Shown here: positions 16,305-25,468 of the stretch, piece after piece | Layout: each line of letters starts with the position of its first letter | Position numbering within the stretch: position 1 is the first letter of the stretch | Assembly: GCA_011620595.1 (NCBI GenBank) | Contig: WOYX01000058.1 | Span: 40,053 to 104,052, forward strand | Direction of reading: 5' to 3' | Source of the DNA: Bacteroidales bacterium | GTDB taxonomy: Bacteria; Bacteroidota; Bacteroidia; Bacteroidales; VadinHA17 | DNA length: 64,000 nt | Translations under genes and position numbers: made by a program | Notes under the pieces: model-generated | Seen by the model: only the letters and a program-made list of their open reading frames with translations | Database searches by the model: none | What the model was told of the DNA's origin: nothing

Positions 16305-19300
16305 TTATCTTCCTATAACTACCGCATCACCTGTAACGGTTACCCTCTTCAGGGTATCGGCATACTCGGCCCACGGTCCTTCAAGGAATCCGTCAATCAG
16401 CTTCACAGCCTCAGTAAGCGCCGCCTCAGCATCGGTCATGCTCTTCTCCTCCTGCTGCGAGAGAACACCCGAAGCCATAAGCAGCGCACGGTAACCGTTG
16501 ATCCTGGAGATGAGACCTTCATCCCTGCGCCCAAAAGTCCTGTCAAGACCTGCAAGCTCCTCTTTGACAGTATTATGAATATCAGATACCGCTGCTGCGA
16601 AGTCGGGTATTCTTGATATCAGGCTATCGCTCTTCGCAATGCTCTCCCTGATCGCGGTGATCTTATTAAGCTTGTCATTCAGTTCCGCGACACGTGTACT
16701 GAATACCTCAGCCTTCTCATAGCACTTCCTTAATGCCTCACTGTCCGGAGCCTCTCTGCGCGGATCGGCACTTACCTTCACACTGGTGGTGGAACTGCTC
16801 TCTCCGGTGGTCAGGGTCACGCTGTATGTGCCGGGAATGACAACCCCGCCGAAGTTCCTGTACCACCTCGATCTCGGATCTTCACGCTGCTGCGCTGAGG
16901 GATATGAAGCCACAGGGAGAGGATCACGGTCAAACCGCCATGTAAGGCGGTTAAAACCGTGCACTGCATCTACCTCCGTCGACCTGACACTTTTGCCAGT
17001 CTCATCTCTTATTTCTGCCTTGATTTTACCTGCGGGCTCACTTGTGTAAAACGAGATCATTGCTCCCTGCTGCCGGTTCTCACCGCGGTACATGGCATCG
17101 CCGTAGAAATAGTAACCGGGAAGGTTGCGGGTAGAAACCATATAGGCTTCAGGTGCTTCGAAGGCCGTAATCTTGCTCTCCAGCAGCTTTTTTCCCTCTG
17201 ACGCGAGGGCCCTCAGGGGTCTGATGTCATCAAGGATCCAGACGGCGCGACCGAAGGTCCCGATGACCAGGTCATGCTCCCGGGGATGAATGACCATATC
17301 ATAGGTTGAGACTGTGGGATATCCGCTGTTCCACCTGTTCCACTCCTCACCGCCGTCAAACGAAACATAAAGGCCGTATTCGGTACCTGCAAACATCAGC
17401 CGGGGCTCAACGGGATCCTGAGCAAAGCAGAGCACATATCCCCGGACATCAGTATCGTCTATGATCCGCTTCCAGCTCTTGCCCAGATCCTTCGTCCGGA
17501 AGAGATAGGCTGCATTGTCGCCCTGCCGGTAATCGTTGACAACAGCAAACGCTTCCCTGGCATCATGCATTGATGCTGTTATCTGGGGCACCCATCCGTT
17601 GCGCGGCATACCCTTGATGTTCTGAGAACTGTTCTTCCAGGTGGCGCCACCGTCACTGGTGACCTGTATCATGCCGTCATCGGTGCCGGCCCAGATTATG
17701 TCCCGCTGCAGCGGGCTCGGAGAGATGGTGATCACAGTACAGTGGTTCTCCGCGCCGGTGGCCTCATGGGTGATGCCTCCGTTCTCATCCTGCTTCTGCT
17801 TTTCAGGGTCGTTGGTGGTCAGGTCAGGGGAGATCCTGGTCCAGCTGTCACCCCTGTCCCTGCTCCTGTGCACAAACTGACTTCCGAAATAGATGGTGTT
17901 ATTGTCAAAGGGATCCTGCGCCAGGGCTGAATTCCAGTTAAAACGGAGCTTCTCCTCACCCTCGGCCACCGGCCTGATACTCTTACTCCACCCGGTGGTC
18001 ACATCTATTCTCTGCAATGACCCTCCCTGCGTCTGTGCATAGCAGTAGCGGCTGTCGCCCGGGACAGGCATGGCGTCAAAGCCGTCACCTCCCACCAGGA
18101 AATCATACATCTCATTGATAAGCGGACCACGATGCCATGAGTAGGCCGGACCCCTCCATGAGCCGTTGTCCTGCAGCCCGCCGTATATATTGTAGGGCAA
18201 CTCGTTATCAACATTGATGTGATAAAACTGGCCTACGGGCAGGTTCTCAATGTGTCTCCAGGTGACTCCCTTGTCGTATGTGATGCCCATTCCCCCGTCA
18301 TTGCCGTCAAGCATCCGGTCCGGATTGACAGGATCGATGTACCAGGCATGGTGATCAAGATGGACTGACTCAGCCGTGCGTTTGTCAAAGGTCAGGGCAC
18401 CGTCTTCGCTTACGTTGACACCCGAATAGAGAGTGTAGACCCTGTTCTCATTCTGAGGGTCAACATATATCTCCGCATAGTAGAAAGGCCTGCTGCCTAT
18501 GTTGCGTTCACCCCTCTTCTCCCAGGTGACACCGCCGTCAGTGGAACGGTAGATGGCCGATGGCTTTGACTCGACATAGGCGTAGACATATGATGGATTC
18601 GATGCCGCTATAGCAAGCCCTATCCGGCCCTTCACCTCAGGCAAGCCACTGGTGACTTCGGTGAAGGTGTCCCCTCCGTCACGTGTAAGCCATAGTCCAG
18701 ATCCTTCGGGCGATGACCTGAAGAACCAGGGCCAGCGCTGATGATCCCACATGGCCACGAAGATCTTGCCGGGGTTGGAAGGATCCATAACCATATCAGC
18801 TACCCCGGAAGTCTCATTGGTAAAGAGAACCTGCTTCCAGGTATTGCCGCCGTCAGTGGACCGGTATAGTCCTCTCTCGGTATGAGGTGTCCATGGATTA
18901 CCTATGGCACCTGCAAAGATGATATCCGGATCAACAGGGTCAATGATTATCCGGTGAATGTAACGGGTAAGCTCCAGACCCATGCATTTCCAGGTTAAAC
19001 CTCCGTCGTTACTCTTGTAAATACCATAACCCCCGGTAACACTGTTGCGCGGATTGCCTTCCCCCGTGCCTGCCCAAACGATGTCAGGCCTGACGGGATC
19101 AACGGCAAGGGCACCGATTGAAGCCACAGCCTCATTATCAAAGATGGGTGTAAAGGTAGTGCCGGCATTGGTTGTCTTCCAGAGACCGCCGGAGGCGGTG
19201 CCGACATAGAAGATGTTCTCATTCCTTGGATCGACGGCAAAGGCGGTCACTCTGCCACTCATTCCTCCCGGACCAATGTTCCTTGGCTTTATTCCGCTGA

Positions 19301-19382
19301 AGAGACTCATGTCTGTTTTCTGTGCCGTAACTGTAACCGCAAGAGATACAATCAAGGCCGATAAAAAGATTTTTCTGAACAT
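16305..19382 (-). CDS. Exported sortilin/VPS10-like beta-propeller protein
   Basis: A 1025-residue exported protein. The start at 19382 (MFRKIFLSALIVSLAV...) gives a clean signal peptide ending near VTAQ; the 11 residues upstream of it do not add to that. The body has repeated Asp-box motifs of the S-x-DGG-x-TW type (SNDGGLTW, STDGGNTW, TRDGGDTF, STDGGVTW, TSDGGATW), marking a BNR/sortilin-type multi-bladed propeller up to about residue 730, followed by a beta-domain and a helical C-terminal part with EKAEVFSTRVAELNDKLNKI. Databases often call such proteins glycosyl hydrolases, but no catalytic residues can be named from this sequence. The ligand or substrate is unknown. Confidence 0.85.
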   Translation of the reverse strand: MFRKIFLSALIVSLAVTVTAQKTDMSLFSGIKPRNIGPGGMSGRVTAFAVDPRNENIFYVGTASGGLWKTTNAGTTFTPIFDNEAVASIGALAVDPVRPDIVWAGTGEGNPRNSVTGGYGIYKSNDGGLTWKCMGLELTRYIHRIIIDPVDPDIIFAGAIGNPWTPHTERGLYRSTDGGNTWKQVLFTNETSGVADMVMDPSNPGKIFVAMWDHQRWPWFFRSSPEGSGLWLTRDGGDTFTEVTSGLPEVKGRIGLAIAASNPSYVYAYVESKPSAIYRSTDGGVTWEKRGERNIGSRPFYYAEIYVDPQNENRVYTLYSGVNVSEDGALTFDKRTAESVHLDHHAWYIDPVNPDRMLDGNDGGMGITYDKGVTWRHIENLPVGQFYHINVDNELPYNIYGGLQDNGSWRGPAYSWHRGPLINEMYDFLVGGDGFDAMPVPGDSRYCYAQTQGGSLQRIDVTTGWSKSIRPVAEGEEKLRFNWNSALAQDPFDNNTIYFGSQFVHRSRDRGDSWTRISPDLTTNDPEKQKQDENGGITHEATGAENHCTVITISPSPLQRDIIWAGTDDGMIQVTSDGGATWKNSSQNIKGMPRNGWVPQITASMHDAREAFAVVNDYRQGDNAAYLFRTKDLGKSWKRIIDDTDVRGYVLCFAQDPVEPRLMFAGTEYGLYVSFDGGEEWNRWNSGYPTVSTYDMVIHPREHDLVIGTFGRAVWILDDIRPLRALASEGKKLLESKITAFEAPEAYMVSTRNLPGYYFYGDAMYRGENRQQGAMISFYTSEPAGKIKAEIRDETGKSVRSTEVDAVHGFNRLTWRFDRDPLPVASYPSAQQREDPRSRWYRNFGGVVIPGTYSVTLTTGESSSTTSVKVSADPRREAPDSEALRKCYEKAEVFSTRVAELNDKLNKITAIRESIAKSDSLISRIPDFAAAVSDIHNTVKEELAGLDRTFGRRDEGLISRINGYRALLMASGVLSQQEEKSMTDAEAALTEAVKLIDGFLEGPWAEYADTLKRVTVTGDAVVIGR

Positions 19383-19469
19383 AGTAATAGCATTTAGGGA
19401 TGACAATTTAACCAATAAAAATTTAAAGAAACAGTTACCGATATGTGTTTTACAATATGAGAGAGCTCA

Positions 19470-20171
19470 TCACGACTGCAGGAGAAAGACCACAGGCCTC
19501 TTGTCAATATCGGGTGGCGCCTCTCTCCAGGCAGCTACGCTCTTTGTAAGTACAACCTCGGTTTCGAGGGTGATGTCTGCTGCTATGCATAGCAGCGTTG
19601 AGGGTCTGCACACTGAAAGAATATCATGTAGCATCTTTCCGTTCCTGAAGGGAGTCTCCATGAATATCTGCGTCTCACCGCCGGCAGACCTCCTCTCAAG
19701 ATCCCTCAGGGCCTTTTGCCTGGCTGTGCTCTCCCTGGGCAGGTAACCGTGGAATGCAAACCTCTGCCCGTTTAGTCCCGAGGAGACCAGGGCCAGCATG
19801 ACCGAGGAGGGACCGGTAAGAGGTATAACCCTGATATTCCTTCGGTGTGCCTCAGCAGCAACCAGGCTTCCGGGATCAGCCAGCCCGGGCATCCCGGCTT
19901 CACTCATGACCCCGGCATCAGTACCCGCTGACACCCTTCCGATGAGTTCAGTGATCACGGCCGGGTCAGAGTGCTTGCCAACATGAAAAAAGTGAGCGTC
20001 GTCAAGCGGAAAACTGCTGTCAAGGCTTCTCAGAAACCGCCGCGCACTCCTCAGATCCTCAACGGCAAACAACCTTAGCGAAAGAACAAGCTCCCGTGTG
20101 CCAGCAGGTATGGTCCGGGCATGGTCAGGATTGCCAAGCGTTACCGGCACCATATATAGTACTCCACTCAT
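19470..20171 (-). CDS. SAM-dependent methyltransferase, RsmI-like
   Basis: A tetrapyrrole-methylase-fold protein resembling RsmI, which 2'-O-methylates C1402 of 16S rRNA, but of the shorter type found in this phylum (233 residues). Visible motifs are VPVTLGNPDH, MSEAGMPGLADPG (SAM site) and LTGPSSVMLALVSSG. An upstream in-frame ATG at 20219 begins two bases after a near-consensus TCACTTTG box and so would probably not be transcribed; the internal Met at 20171 (MSGVLYMVPVTLGN) is preferred. The rRNA target is inferred from the family. Confidence 0.86.
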   Translation of the reverse strand: MSGVLYMVPVTLGNPDHARTIPAGTRELVLSLRLFAVEDLRSARRFLRSLDSSFPLDDAHFFHVGKHSDPAVITELIGRVSAGTDAGVMSEAGMPGLADPGSLVAAEAHRRNIRVIPLTGPSSVMLALVSSGLNGQRFAFHGYLPRESTARQKALRDLERRSAGGETQIFMETPFRNGKMLHDILSVCRPSTLLCIAADITLETEVVLTKSVAAWREAPPDIDKRPVVFLLQS

Positions 20172-20261
20172 CCGTGCTGAATAATCATACGGTAAAGATA
20201 GATAAAAGCCTATGCTCATGCCAAAGTGACAACCGATATTGTTCTTCTATTTTTTTCGGGT

Positions 20262-20269
20262 TATGTTTG
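20262..20269 (+). promoter_or_regulatory. -7 box (TATGTTTG) of PhnP-like gene
   Basis: Exact TAnnTTTG match 20 bases upstream of the GTG start at 20290. Confidence 0.6.
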
Positions 20270-20289
20270 CATAACGAATCCGAATATCA

Positions 20290-21057
20290 GTGAAAATAAC
20301 TTTTCTTGGAACGGGAACCTCCCAGGGCGTGCCGGTAATTGCCTGCGACTGCTCTACCTGCATGTCGGCTGACAGCAGGGACAAGAGGCTCAGAACCTCG
20401 CTGCTCGTGGAGACCGGTAATAATACCCTGGTCATTGACGCAGGTCCTGACTTCCGGCAGCAGATGCTGACCAACAGGGTCAAAAAGATTGATGCCATAC
20501 TCCTGACCCATGAGCATAAAGACCATATCGCAGGGATGGATGACCTGCGCGCCTTTAACCACAGGAGCCAGGCGGCAATTGACATCTATGCAGAGGAGAG
20601 GGTCCAGAATGCCGTCAGGAAAGAGTATGCATACGTCTTCTCGGAAAACCGGTATCCCGGTGTACCCAGGATGGAACTGCACAATATCAGTGACCAGAGC
20701 TTTGAGATCAATGGCGTTGAAGTGATACCCCTGAGGGTCTTTCATTACCGGCTACCAATAGTTGGCTTCCGGATAGGGAATATGGCCTACATTACTGACG
20801 CCAACTATGTTCCGCAGGAGACAAAAGAACTGCTGGTAGGAGTGAAGTACCTGGTGATCAATGCCCTGAGGAAAGAGAAGCATGTATCACATTTCAGCCT
20901 CGGAGAGGCAGTCGATTTTATACAGGAAATCTCTCCCAAAAAGGCCTTTATTACACATATCAGCCATCAGATGGGAAAATACGAAGAGGTGAACAGGGAA
21001 CTGCCTGTAAATGTCACACTGGCATGGGACGGTCTGGAGGTGATCTGCGAAGAGTGA
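20290..21057 (+). CDS. MBL-fold metallo-hydrolase, PhnP-like
   Basis: A 255-residue metallo-beta-lactamase-fold phosphodiesterase of the PhnP group, which cleaves cyclic phosphate esters in other bacteria. The dinuclear metal site is THEHKDH (His74, His76, Asp78, His79), and Cys19, Cys21 and Cys24 fit the structural zinc site of PhnP. No C-P lyase genes are nearby, so the substrate here is unknown. Start GTG at 20290, 20 bases after a good promoter box. Confidence 0.9.
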   Translation: MKITFLGTGTSQGVPVIACDCSTCMSADSRDKRLRTSLLVETGNNTLVIDAGPDFRQQMLTNRVKKIDAILLTHEHKDHIAGMDDLRAFNHRSQAAIDIYAEERVQNAVRKEYAYVFSENRYPGVPRMELHNISDQSFEINGVEVIPLRVFHYRLPIVGFRIGNMAYITDANYVPQETKELLVGVKYLVINALRKEKHVSHFSLGEAVDFIQEISPKKAFITHISHQMGKYEEVNRELPVNVTLAWDGLEVICEE

Positions 21058-21058
21058 A

Positions 21059-21265
21059 TCACCGCTTCTTGTAACGGTACAGTTTTTTCTGGTATTTTTT
21101 TGAGAAGAAATATTTATTGCGGCCAAGTTGCGAGGTGTCTATGTATGAGTTCTTTCTTGCCTCGCGGTAAGAATTCTTTTTGGTCGATGCACAACCCGGC
21201 ATCAGCAGGATCGCCACCAGAAACAGGATGATCAACGATATGCCTTTGATCTTTTTTCTTTTCAT
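21059..21265 (-). CDS. Small, very basic lipoprotein
   Basis: A 68-residue protein with a signal sequence beginning MKRKKIKG and lipobox LMPGC. The mature part is about 43 residues, dominated by Lys, Arg, Tyr and Ser, with the partial repeat KKNSY / RKNSY and a C-terminus ending KKYQKKLYRYKKR. I do not recognise the family. The preferred Met is at 21265; an in-frame ATG at 21286 would add seven residues ahead of the signal. A weak TACTTTTA box lies at 21288-21295. Its stop is one base from the stop of the convergent PhnP-like gene. Confidence 0.7.
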   Translation of the reverse strand: MKRKKIKGISLIILFLVAILLMPGCASTKKNSYREARKNSYIDTSQLGRNKYFFSKKYQKKLYRYKKR

Positions 21266-21440
21266 CGGTTCAGCCCGGATCGGCATCTAAAAGTAGTAAT
21301 AAAATCACTGACATTCTGATAAAATTAACTTCTTTGCCTAAAATAGCTCATTGACTGTACCTTCCCCTTTTATTTTCAGATACAATATCTTAAATTGCAC
21401 TCCCGTTAAGTCGGATAGTTATTTTTCAGGTTATACTCGA

Positions 21441-24215
21441 ATGTACTGCGTAAAGTTTCGAATTTTCGTCTTTTTTTTACTCCTCCTGACGCCGCTCTCA
21501 GCCCAGAAGCTTGAAAATCTCGGCATTGTGAAGGACAACGGTGCAGATGTCGCAGCCCTGATCCTCGAAGGCAGCAGCCGCATTACCCTGACTACCCCAA
21601 GACCTCTCTTCAGCTTCAGGCTCGACGGTGTCTATTTCGATTCTGACGATGTGCCGGCCGGGCTCACGGGTAGCCGTTTTGTGATGATATTTCCCGGTGG
21701 TGTTGAGGCCGGATATACTCCAAGGGGCGGATCTCATCCCGGTTTTTTAGCCGAGCTGGTACTGAGAAACAACTGGAATGACACGGTTACTATAAGTGAT
21801 GTTGTTCCCTTCGGTGAGAATGGCAACAGTGCCTGGATCACCGGCTACGGACCGCCGGGACTTGCAAGGGCTAACCTCTTCCTGCCGGGAAAGAGCCCTG
21901 TCAGGGTGATATTGCCTGACAATGCCTGGGAGACAGGCTTTGCAGCCTTCGAAGCTGGCGGAGGAATGTCGGTGAGTGCCATTGCCAGGCGCATTGGCAC
22001 CGATAACGGAACAGTCAGACGGTATGAAACAATCTTACCGCCGGGAGCTACAGTAACATACCATATCTGGGCTGACCTCTACAGCGGGCCCTGGCAGGAG
22101 GGAGTGCGACTGATGTTCTCAGAACGATGGCTCTATGACCTGCTTAGCTTTGATGATGCCCTATACAGACGCGATGACCTGAAGTGGATACGGAAAAGCT
22201 ACCTGATGATACTGCAGATGGCATGGGACAGGGAATTCCATGACCGTTTCAGCGGCCAATATAACTTCGGCAATCTGCTGTCGGAGTACAACAGCCTCTT
22301 CGGGCATGTTGATGTATACGGTATATGGCCCACGTGGCCCAGGCTCGGTCTGGATGAGAGAAACCAGTGGGACCTCTACCGGGACCTGCCCGGAGGAACG
22401 GAGCAACTGAGAGCTGTCAGCCGGCAGGCCAGGCTGATTGACTGCCGGTTCTTTATCGCCTATAACCCGTGGGACCGCAGCACCAGGGAGGAAGACCACC
22501 TCTCGGGCATGGCAGCCATGATTGCCGAAACGGAAGCTGACGGCGTGGTGCTTGACACCGAAGGACGATCCTCGGCCGAGATGCAGTATGCGGCAGATAC
22601 CGTACGCCAGGGTGTGGTCATGTATTCCGAAGGTATGCCGGTGATAAGGGATATGCCGGAAATCGTTGCAGCACGGGTACATAATGCACTCTTCCTGAGC
22701 CCTGAACTGAACCTGAACAAGCTGGTGCGACCAGACTTTGCCATCTTTCGTGTTGCAGACGTCGGAGAGGATATCCTGCACAGAGAAATATCCGTCGCAT
22801 TCTTTAATGGTTACGGGACCGAACTGAACCTCTACAGACCGGGAAGACGCAATGCAGAATACATGGCAGACCTGAACTACCTTGCATCAACAACATACAT
22901 TCTCAGGAGAAACAGCGACGCCTTCCTCGACATGAAGTGGACCCCGCTGGTTAAAAGCATGGCAGACAGGCTCTATGTCAACAGATGGAGGGCAGGAGAG
23001 AAGAGCATTTATACCGTCCTGAACATGGATAACCTGGGTTACGACGGACCTCTCTTCTCCGTTGGCGATACTGCCGGCAAACACCTCGTCTCACTATGGA
23101 GGCATGAGGAATTGCTGCCATCAGTAATTAACGGTCAGCTGATGGTGCCGGTGAAAGCCGAGGGATGGAGCCGGTCTCATAACGGAACCAGGAAAGAGAG
23201 CTCCGTTGATTGCATAGCACTGCTGCCTCAAATTATCAGGAGCCGCATTGAAGGCAACAGCCTGCATCTCTCCTGTGACACCACCGGCCTTCTGTCAATC
23301 TACAGCGGATCACCGGGATACGGCAATAATTCATTAATGGAGCTCAGGTCGCCGGCCGACTCCCTGATTCCCCTGGAGAAACTGTTCGGGATATCCGGCG
23401 AAAAGATAGTCATCGAACTAACGGATGAGGGATTGCTGCTTGATGAAAGAGTGATTACCGCCCGGACAGGAACACCATGGCTGGTCTCAGAGAGAAGACG
23501 GACGCTACCGCCGGTGGTGATGCCGGATGATATGGTCATTGTGCCGGCAGCGACGACGAGCTACAGGCTGGATGCCAATGATGAGTTTATATCCTATCCC
23601 AATGCGGGCAAGGTGATTACAACTGAGACCGACAGCTTTCTTATTGACAAATACCCGGTCACCAATGAACAATTCCTGCGCTTTATCAGAGAGACAAGAT
23701 ACATCCCTGATGATACTGCCAACTACCTCAGACACTGGGAGATGGGACTGCCGGCAGCCGGTCAGGAACGATACCCGGTGGTATGGGTGAGCCTGGAGGA
23801 TGCCAGGGCCTATGCCCGCTGGGCGGGAAAGAGACTGCCAACGGAGGAGGAGTGGCAGCTGGCAGCACAGGGTACTGACGGTCGCGACTGGCCGTGGGGC
23901 GACGAGTTCCATGCAACAAAATGCAATAACGGATTTGGCAGGCCCACACCCGTAGATGCCTTCCCGAAAGGAGAGAGCCCCTACGGCGTGGCAGACCTGG
24001 TGGGCAATGTATGGCAGATGACCGGCGACGTCTACTCCAACGGAGCCTATTACTTTAATATTATCAGGGGAGGGAGCTACTTCAAGCCGGAATCAAGCTG
24101 GTGGTACATACAGGGTGGAGCCCAGCCGCTGACAAAGACACAGATGCAGCTTCTCGTCTCACCCGGCTATGACCGCAGCGCCACGGTGGGATTTAGGTGC
24201 GTGATGGACTTGTAG
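21441..24215 (+). CDS. Large exported protein: glycosidase-like region plus C-terminal FGE-sulfatase domain
   Basis: A 924-residue exported protein. The start at 21441 (MYCVKFRIFVFFLLLL...) yields a signal peptide ending at LSAQ; a longer TTG frame from 21351 is not supported. After a beta-sandwich-like region comes a barrel-like region with VDVYGIWPTWPRLGL, RFFIAYNPWDRS, GVVLDTEGRSS and GVVMYSEGMP, suggesting a glycoside hydrolase-type fold, family not identified. The last ~210 residues are an FGE-sulfatase/SUMF1 domain: DKYPVTNEQF, ARWAGKRLPTEEEW, DWPWGDE, VADLVGNVWQMT, IRGGSYF, GFRC. The paired active-site cysteines of true formylglycine-generating enzymes are absent, so that activity is unlikely. 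Confidence 0.75.
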   Translation: MYCVKFRIFVFFLLLLTPLSAQKLENLGIVKDNGADVAALILEGSSRITLTTPRPLFSFRLDGVYFDSDDVPAGLTGSRFVMIFPGGVEAGYTPRGGSHPGFLAELVLRNNWNDTVTISDVVPFGENGNSAWITGYGPPGLARANLFLPGKSPVRVILPDNAWETGFAAFEAGGGMSVSAIARRIGTDNGTVRRYETILPPGATVTYHIWADLYSGPWQEGVRLMFSERWLYDLLSFDDALYRRDDLKWIRKSYLMILQMAWDREFHDRFSGQYNFGNLLSEYNSLFGHVDVYGIWPTWPRLGLDERNQWDLYRDLPGGTEQLRAVSRQARLIDCRFFIAYNPWDRSTREEDHLSGMAAMIAETEADGVVLDTEGRSSAEMQYAADTVRQGVVMYSEGMPVIRDMPEIVAARVHNALFLSPELNLNKLVRPDFAIFRVADVGEDILHREISVAFFNGYGTELNLYRPGRRNAEYMADLNYLASTTYILRRNSDAFLDMKWTPLVKSMADRLYVNRWRAGEKSIYTVLNMDNLGYDGPLFSVGDTAGKHLVSLWRHEELLPSVINGQLMVPVKAEGWSRSHNGTRKESSVDCIALLPQIIRSRIEGNSLHLSCDTTGLLSIYSGSPGYGNNSLMELRSPADSLIPLEKLFGISGEKIVIELTDEGLLLDERVITARTGTPWLVSERRRTLPPVVMPDDMVIVPAATTSYRLDANDEFISYPNAGKVITTETDSFLIDKYPVTNEQFLRFIRETRYIPDDTANYLRHWEMGLPAAGQERYPVVWVSLEDARAYARWAGKRLPTEEEWQLAAQGTDGRDWPWGDEFHATKCNNGFGRPTPVDAFPKGESPYGVADLVGNVWQMTGDVYSNGAYYFNIIRGGSYFKPESSWWYIQGGAQPLTKTQMQLLVSPGYDRSATVGFRCVMDL

Positions 24216-24241
24216 TAAGGGAATGGGCAGCAGGCAGTAGT

Positions 24242-24309
24242 GGATTTGCGATTTCAGATTTTCGATTTCTGTAACTATTCGCAAATCGCAAATCGCAAAT
24301 CTCAAATCC
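24242..24309. repeat. Inverted pair of heptamer arrays overlapping the galK stop
   Basis: The left arm (24242-24271) has four GATTTNN units and the right arm (24280-24309) has GCAAATC repeated three times, then TCAAATC. The arms are imperfect inverted repeats with an eight-base loop, able to form a long AT-rich hairpin between two convergent genes. The galK stop (24302-24304) lies within the right arm. It may end transcription from both sides. The seven-base period recalls 1-105 and 52867-52900. Confidence 0.8.
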
Positions 24310-25468
24310 TCCTTGCTCCCTCGCCGATGCCGGGCATGTAGAAATCAGCCTTCAGACCTGTCCGGGCACTGTATGTCTCACCTAACCGGTTTACGAACTC
24401 TTCTGTGTGAAGGCTCTCCACTATCGAGACGGTGCAACCCCCGAAGCCGGCACCTGTCATCCTGGTGCCGATGACCCCGGGAAGCCTGCGGCCCTCATAA
24501 ACCAGTGTGTCAAGCTCGATGCCCGTAACCTCATAATCGGTACAGAGAGAATCGTGAGATTCGTTCATCAGCCGGCCAAATGTTTCAATGTCGTTCTTCT
24601 CCAGCGCTGTGATGGCTTCAAGGGTCCTGCCGTTCTCTGTAATGACATGTCTGGCCCTCTTGCGTATCACCGGGCTGTCAATGTATTTTTCAACCATCCA
24701 CAGGTCATCAACAGTGAGCTGGCTGAGGTTCCTGACAGGATGGTGCAGGGATATCAGCTCCACGGCCTTCCCGCACTCCGCGCGCCGCTCGTTGTACTTC
24801 GATTCGGTGAGACCACGTCGCTTATTTGTATTGGTTATTATCAGCCGGTGGTCACCCAGAATCAACGGTGCATAACTGTACTCCAGGGTATCGCAGTTGA
24901 GACTGATGGCATGATCTTTTCTCCCGAAACCTACCGCAAACTGGTCCATAATTCCACAATTCATCCCCGCAAAAATGTTCTCAGCCCTCTGCGACATCTT
25001 TACCAGCTCCATCATGCCGAAACCTTCCCCGGTGATCTCGTTCATGGCGACGGCCGTTACCATCTCAATGGATGCCGACGAGGAGAGACCTGCTCCGTTT
25101 GGGATGTCCCCGAAGAAGAGAAGCTCCAGCCCGGGAGCGGCAATGCCCTTCAGGGCAAACTCGTTGATGACTCCGACGGGGTAGTTGGTCCAGCTTCCCG
25201 GTATGGGCGTGTATGAGGAAGCCAGAGGAACATCCACCTCACCGGGGAAGTTGAGGCTGTTGAGCCTGATCCTGGTTCCGCCCGTCTGCCGCAACGCCAT
25301 CACCGTCCCGAAATCCAACGCACAGGGAAATACATATCCTCCGTTGTAGTCGGTGTGCTCCCCGATCAGGTTGACACGTCCCGGTGAATAAAAAAAAACA
25401 GGGTCTGCTGCCCTGTCCCCGTATGTTTTAAAGAACTCCTCCATGAGGAGATCCGGATCTGCTTTCAT
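24302..25468 (-). CDS. galK: Galactokinase
   Basis: GalK phosphorylates alpha-D-galactose at C1, the first committed step of the Leloir pathway. GHMP-kinase motifs are all present: GRVNLIGEHTDYNGG, GAGLSSSAS and GTRMTGAGFGGCTV; 388 residues is full length. The start overlaps the dnaA stop by four bases, an unusual coupling of a sugar kinase to the replication initiator. No galT, galE or galM is in the window. A run of nine T on the coding strand (25390-25398) sits near residues 24-26 and could slip. The stop lies inside a repeat arm. Confidence 0.95.
   Translation of the reverse strand: MKADPDLLMEEFFKTYGDRAADPVFFYSPGRVNLIGEHTDYNGGYVFPCALDFGTVMALRQTGGTRIRLNSLNFPGEVDVPLASSYTPIPGSWTNYPVGVINEFALKGIAAPGLELLFFGDIPNGAGLSSSASIEMVTAVAMNEITGEGFGMMELVKMSQRAENIFAGMNCGIMDQFAVGFGRKDHAISLNCDTLEYSYAPLILGDHRLIITNTNKRRGLTESKYNERRAECGKAVELISLHHPVRNLSQLTVDDLWMVEKYIDSPVIRKRARHVITENGRTLEAITALEKNDIETFGRLMNESHDSLCTDYEVTGIELDTLVYEGRRLPGVIGTRMTGAGFGGCTVSIVESLHTEEFVNRLGETYSARTGLKADFYMPGIGEGARRI

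Noticed and set aside
16305-19382. Glycosyl hydrolase label for the sortilin-like protein
   Set aside because: Asp-box repeats show a propeller, but no catalytic pair could be identified, so no enzymatic activity is claimed.
21351-21440. N-terminal extension of the FGE-domain protein from a TTG
   Set aside because: The signal peptide begins at the ATG at 21441; the extra 30 residues would place a long polar stretch before it.
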